From an uncultured Bacteroidales bacterium (lineage in GTDB: Bacteria > Bacteroidota > Bacteroidia > Bacteroidales > Bacteroidaceae), in the NCBI GenBank assembly GCA_902760345.1, contig CACWFY010000019.1, positions 41,974-105,973 on the forward strand: DNA of 64,000 nt. The letters run 5' to 3'. Each line of letters opens with the position of its first letter. The stretch's first letter is position 1. A program made the position numbers and the translations under genes. Under the pieces are notes generated by a model. The model was not told the origin of the DNA. It searched no databases and worked only from the letters and a program-made list of their open reading frames with translations. This document shows, one piece after another, positions 61,017-64,000 of the stretch.

Positions 61017-62216
61017 ATGAAAACAATGATAAAGAAATGGATGCTGCCCGTCGTTGCCTTGCTGCCGCTGCTGACATCATGCGAAAAAGACGTTGACAGC
61101 AATCCAACCTTCCAGTTCCAAGAAGGACAGACCTTTGCACTGGCCACTCCGGCCAACGATGCTAACTGCATCGTCGACCTGAACGCGGGACAGGCTGTTC
61201 GCCTCTATTGCAACCAGCCCGACTATGGTGGCATACCTATGGCTACCACATACTACATTCAGATGTCGCTCGACCAGAACTTCATGACAACGACGGAAAA
61301 TGTGGAGTATCGCGAGCTGAAGAATTCGGCTTCTGAAACCGTTATTGACGTCAATGCCAGCGAGCTGAACGACTCTATCATCAGCCTCTATGCACTGGCT
61401 AACGGCATTAAGGTCGAGGAGTTCCCTGCCAACACACCCATGTCGGTATTTTTCCGTCTGCGCGCCGAAGTGCGTGAAGGTGTTGGCGAATGCTTCTCAA
61501 ATACGGTCAAGGTCGACAACATCCTTGCTCAGTATAATGCACCAGAGCTGAAGGCTCCCGATGAGAAACTGGTATTCACCGGTTCGTTCTTCGGCGACGG
61601 TTGGAGCACCTGGTTCGACATGACGCCAATGGTTCAGCACACCTCTGCCGCACTCTCTGAGTTCAAGGCTGTAGTCTACAACCCGGGCGACGCTGTCTTC
61701 AAGTTCGGACGTGCCGAAGGCGAGTACATCGGCTTTGACAAGCTCAAGGAGATAACAGGTGCATCCAAGAACGAGGTTTCTGGTGTCGACGATGGCTTTG
61801 GCGGCAAGAATATCCAGGTAGCTGCCGAGGGTTGGTACGTGCTGCACTTCATCGTCAAGGTAGCAGGTACAGAACTGGAGTACACGCTCGACCTCAATCC
61901 TGCCGAGGTATTCACCATCGGTGATGCTACAGGCAACTGGGATGGCACTAAGATGACTCCTAATTCTGACGGTATCTTCGTCTCCGAGGCCTTCACGGCT
62001 GGTGGCGAGCTCCGTGCTTACGTCAAGGTTTCTGGTGTCGAATGGTGGCAGAGTGAGTTCACCTACAACAAGAACGACAACAAGATCGTATGGCGTACCG
62101 ACAAGCAGAACATCCAGTTCAACTGGACTGATCTGGGCGACGAGTACTCTATCGACTGTGCTGCCGGTCAGAAACTGTATGTCGACTTCAAGAACGGCAC
62201 AGCAGAGGTAAAATAA
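61017..62216 (+). CDS. susE: SusE-like starch-binding outer-membrane lipoprotein
   Basis: A 399-residue lipoprotein (lipobox LLTSC, Cys about 22). It begins EKDVDSNPTFQF and has an N-terminal Ig-like region, then two CBM-like repeats: one around residues 195-285 (FTGSFFGDGWSTWFDMTPMV), one around 300-399 (FTIGDATGNWDGTKMTPNS and EWWQSEFTYNKND). These are the features of SusE/SusF starch-binding proteins displayed on the cell surface. It lies 53 bp after susD and 33 bp before the next lipoprotein gene. Confidence 0.88.
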   Translation: MKTMIKKWMLPVVALLPLLTSCEKDVDSNPTFQFQEGQTFALATPANDANCIVDLNAGQAVRLYCNQPDYGGIPMATTYYIQMSLDQNFMTTTENVEYRELKNSASETVIDVNASELNDSIISLYALANGIKVEEFPANTPMSVFFRLRAEVREGVGECFSNTVKVDNILAQYNAPELKAPDEKLVFTGSFFGDGWSTWFDMTPMVQHTSAALSEFKAVVYNPGDAVFKFGRAEGEYIGFDKLKEITGASKNEVSGVDDGFGGKNIQVAAEGWYVLHFIVKVAGTELEYTLDLNPAEVFTIGDATGNWDGTKMTPNSDGIFVSEAFTAGGELRAYVKVSGVEWWQSEFTYNKNDNKIVWRTDKQNIQFNWTDLGDEYSIDCAAGQKLYVDFKNGTAEVK

Positions 62217-62249
62217 CGAGTGTAATTTAACTTTAAAGACAGAAACAAT

Positions 62250-63701
62250 ATGAAAAGACATATTATTTTAGGCGCACTGCTGGGCACCGTACTAGTCTTT
62301 ACGGGCTGTAAAGACGACTATCAGGACTGGGTAAAGCCGCAGGCCAGCGCCGAAAAAGCGATCAGCGATCCTGCCAGCCACGGAATTTCCCTGGCTGCAG
62401 GCGCCCAGGCTGACATCACTATGCCGGTAGCCGACGACAATATCGTCATTGCTACCATACAAAGCACGAAAGAGCATGTCTATGGCGTGAAGTCTATCAG
62501 CATCAATGGTGCACAACTGCCTGTTGAAGTACAGGGCAACAATATCGTCATGTCTGCCTTCCAGCTCGACTCGCTGGCCCAGGCTCAGAACTTCAGCCGT
62601 GCAGCCGTCAAGCGTGAACTGCCTACCGAGTTCTACTACACCATCAAGAATGTAGATGGTAAAGACTCGCTGACATTCAAAGACAACATCACGCTGGCTG
62701 TTAAGCCCGAGGGCGTGCCCGCTATCGACCCTAACGGCTACTTCGTGCTGGGCGACTTCAAGGACGTTGGCTGGAATCCTTCCGGTCCTAAATTCATGGA
62801 GAAAAAGAGCGACGGCGTCTATGAGGTTGTTGTTGAGACCACAGGTGACGGACAGAACTGGTTCAAGTTCTACTGCGGCTCTACCTACAAGGGCGAGAGC
62901 ACCGGTTGGGACGACGTCAACTCTGGACAAATGGGTAGCATTGAGAATGGTACCACAGAGATGAAGAACCTCGTGGTATGGACGGGCGACCCGAAATGGG
63001 GAGTGCAGACACCTACCATCAAGGGTGCCGGCAAGTGGAAGATTACCCTCGACATGAACAACTGCACCTACACCGTGAAGGAGAAGAAGGCCGGTCTTGA
63101 CGAACTCTTCCTCACCGGCTCGAACTACGGCTGGGGCGCTACCTGGCTGAAGGTCAACGCTGTCAACAACAACTGGGGCGGCACTTCTGAAGGTGAGTTC
63201 TGGACCATCCTCTACTTGCATGCCGACGAGCAGTTCAAGTTCTCGCCAAAGGCAGCATGGGACGGCGACTTCGGTGGCACTCAGCTCGAAGTGGTCGACG
63301 AGGCAGGCGCAGGCTATTCGCCCGACGGCACCAACTGTAAGGTGGCCAATGCCGGCTGGTATCTGCTCCACGTCTATAGCGCCGACATGAAGATGGTAAT
63401 CACCACGCCGAAACTCTACCTGATTGGTAATGTGACGGGTGGTTGGGATGCAGGTGTAGCTGCAAACCAGTTCACCAATCCCACCGCCGAAGATGGTGAG
63501 TTCATCTCTCCCGCCTTTGCCAACAGCGACAATGTCCGCATGTATGTTGAGGTGACGGGTGCTGACTGGTGGCGTACCGAGTTCAACGTCTTCGACGGCA
63601 AGATTGTCGTTCGCACCGAGGGTGATCAGGATGCTGTTCCTGTCACTGCAGGCCAGAAGGCACATCTGAACTTCACCAGCATGACTGGCAGCTTCCAGTA
63701 A
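62250..63701 (+). CDS. SusF/SusE-like starch-binding outer-membrane lipoprotein
   Basis: A 483-residue surface lipoprotein (lipobox VFTGC, Cys about 20). Three consecutive CBM-like modules are visible: about 165-275 (YFVLGDFKDVGWNP), 285-385 (LFLTGSNYGWGATWLK) and 388-483 (LYLIGNVTGGWDAGVA), each with the F/Y-L-x-G and W pattern of SusE/SusF domains. The N-terminal part (about 25-160) is a less conserved beta domain. It probably captures starch chains outside the cell. A terminator and a LacI-type site follow before the amylase gene. Confidence 0.87.
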   Translation: MKRHIILGALLGTVLVFTGCKDDYQDWVKPQASAEKAISDPASHGISLAAGAQADITMPVADDNIVIATIQSTKEHVYGVKSISINGAQLPVEVQGNNIVMSAFQLDSLAQAQNFSRAAVKRELPTEFYYTIKNVDGKDSLTFKDNITLAVKPEGVPAIDPNGYFVLGDFKDVGWNPSGPKFMEKKSDGVYEVVVETTGDGQNWFKFYCGSTYKGESTGWDDVNSGQMGSIENGTTEMKNLVVWTGDPKWGVQTPTIKGAGKWKITLDMNNCTYTVKEKKAGLDELFLTGSNYGWGATWLKVNAVNNNWGGTSEGEFWTILYLHADEQFKFSPKAAWDGDFGGTQLEVVDEAGAGYSPDGTNCKVANAGWYLLHVYSADMKMVITTPKLYLIGNVTGGWDAGVAANQFTNPTAEDGEFISPAFANSDNVRMYVEVTGADWWRTEFNVFDGKIVVRTEGDQDAVPVTAGQKAHLNFTSMTGSFQ

Positions 63702-63716
63702 TCGGGAAACCGCTCT

Positions 63717-63732
63717 GTGCAACCGATTGCAC
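63717..63732. promoter_or_regulatory. Palindromic LacI-type operator before the amylase gene
   Basis: GTGCAACCGATTGCAC differs from the lacI-susC site in one central base. It lies between the SusF-like stop codon and the amylase promoter, about 55 bp upstream of the -7 box, the same distance as in front of susC. Confidence 0.8.
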
Positions 63733-63737
63733 ACTCT

Positions 63738-63782
63738 CAGCAGGCTATTTTACCCACACAGGTGAATAGCCTGCTGTTTTTA
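63738..63782 (+). terminator. Terminator after the SusF-like gene
   Basis: CAGCAGGCTATT (63738-63749) and AATAGCCTGCTG (63765-63776) are a perfect 12-bp inverted repeat followed by TTTTTATT. It lies between the operator and the -7 box of the amylase promoter. Confidence 0.85.
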
Positions 63783-63786
63783 TTCG

Positions 63787-63794
63787 TATCTTTG
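63787..63794 (+). promoter_or_regulatory. -7 box of the amylase gene
   Basis: TATCTTTG matches the consensus 25 bp before ATG 63819; the -33 region, which falls in the terminator hairpin, is poor. Confidence 0.6.
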
Positions 63795-63818
63795 CACCAG
63801 AATTACTAACCACATATT

Positions 63819-64000
63819 ATGATGAAAAAGATTTTCTCGATCATAGTTTGTACGCTGGCTACGCTGTCCCTGTCTGCTCAGGGATGGCCTGCCCAGTACG
63901 ACGGCGTCATGTTGCAGGGCTTCTATTGGGACTCCTACTCTGACTCCAAGTGGACCAACCTCACGTCGCAGGCCGACGAGCTGTCGCAGTACTTCAAGCT
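63819..64000 (+). CDS. Secreted GH13 alpha-amylase (SusG-like), 5' part
   Basis: The first 60 residues are seen before the window ends. The signal peptide MMKKIFSIIVCTLATLSLSAQ has a type I cleavage context (no lipobox Cys), so the enzyme may be secreted rather than surface-anchored like classical SusG. The mature start GWPAQYDGVMLQGFYWDSYS matches the N-terminus of GH13 alpha-amylases. It is the fifth gene of the SusCDEF-type series and has its own promoter and operator. A second ATG at 63822 is an alternative start. Confidence 0.88.
   Translation, partial: MMKKIFSIIVCTLATLSLSAQGWPAQYDGVMLQGFYWDSYSDSKWTNLTSQADELSQYFK

Overview
The window looks like chromosomal DNA of a gut or rumen Prevotella-type member of the Bacteroidales. 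The evidence is a full starch-utilisation (Sus) locus with SusC/SusD pairs, promoters of the Bacteroidetes form TTTG/TTG-N19-20-TAnnTTTG, few Shine-Dalgarno sites, a Nudix-type AraR, flavodoxin next to DUF2023, and a large glycosyltransferase/DUF4922/SpoIID fusion protein. No plasmid, phage or integrase gene is visible.

Layout. 1-678: end of galactokinase. 859-8630: arabinose operon (aldose epimerase lipoprotein, sodium/solute symporter, araR, araD, araA, FGGY ribulokinase), followed without a gap by a uvrA paralogue. 11461-12144: four tRNAs (Thr, Gly, Ser, Glu) in two promoter-led units. 12145-12680: repeat-rich DNA leading to a VapE-like ATPase gene broken by a 43-bp tandem duplication. 14004-23256: glycerate kinase, TauE exporter, MBL hydrolase, DUF2023/flavodoxin, a DUF3089-plus-binding-protein fusion, and a yjbQ/nitroreductase operon. 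At least five collapsed genes lie between them, several keeping only their two ends (nitroreductase, flavoprotein, GH43 joined to an outer-membrane protein, beta-carbonic anhydrase, a small secreted protein). 23494-29005 (minus strand): tRNA-His, secG, TPR-like protein, lptE, sigma-54 activator, pdxA, rlmN. 29107-34803: the fusion protein, an AmpG-like permease and a small lytic-transglycosylase-like protein, which suggests a link to peptidoglycan. 34854-42184 (minus strand): serine acetyltransferase and a TolC/MacA/MacB efflux operon ending in a LytS/LytTR-type two-component pair. 42465-44804: a DUF3943 protein.

45044-64000 is the starch locus. On the minus strand lacI, SLC45-type transporter, malQ, GH97, pullulanase and neopullulanase form one tight operon. 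On the plus strand are susC, susD, susE-like, susF-like and the start of a secreted alpha-amylase. Two near-identical LacI-type palindromes (GTGCAANCGATTGCAC) sit between lacI and susC and in front of the amylase. This suggests one LacI regulator controls both arms: surface binding and import by SusCDEF, then breakdown by GH13/GH97 enzymes, MalQ and inner-membrane sugar uptake.

The less expected content is mobile or repetitive. A hairpin element with constant flanks and a different palindromic core occurs three times (tRNA spacer, inside a lipoprotein gene, between two efflux genes). Several conserved proteins carry short in-frame inserts encoded by simple repeats. Two distant intergenic regions share a set of palindromic words.
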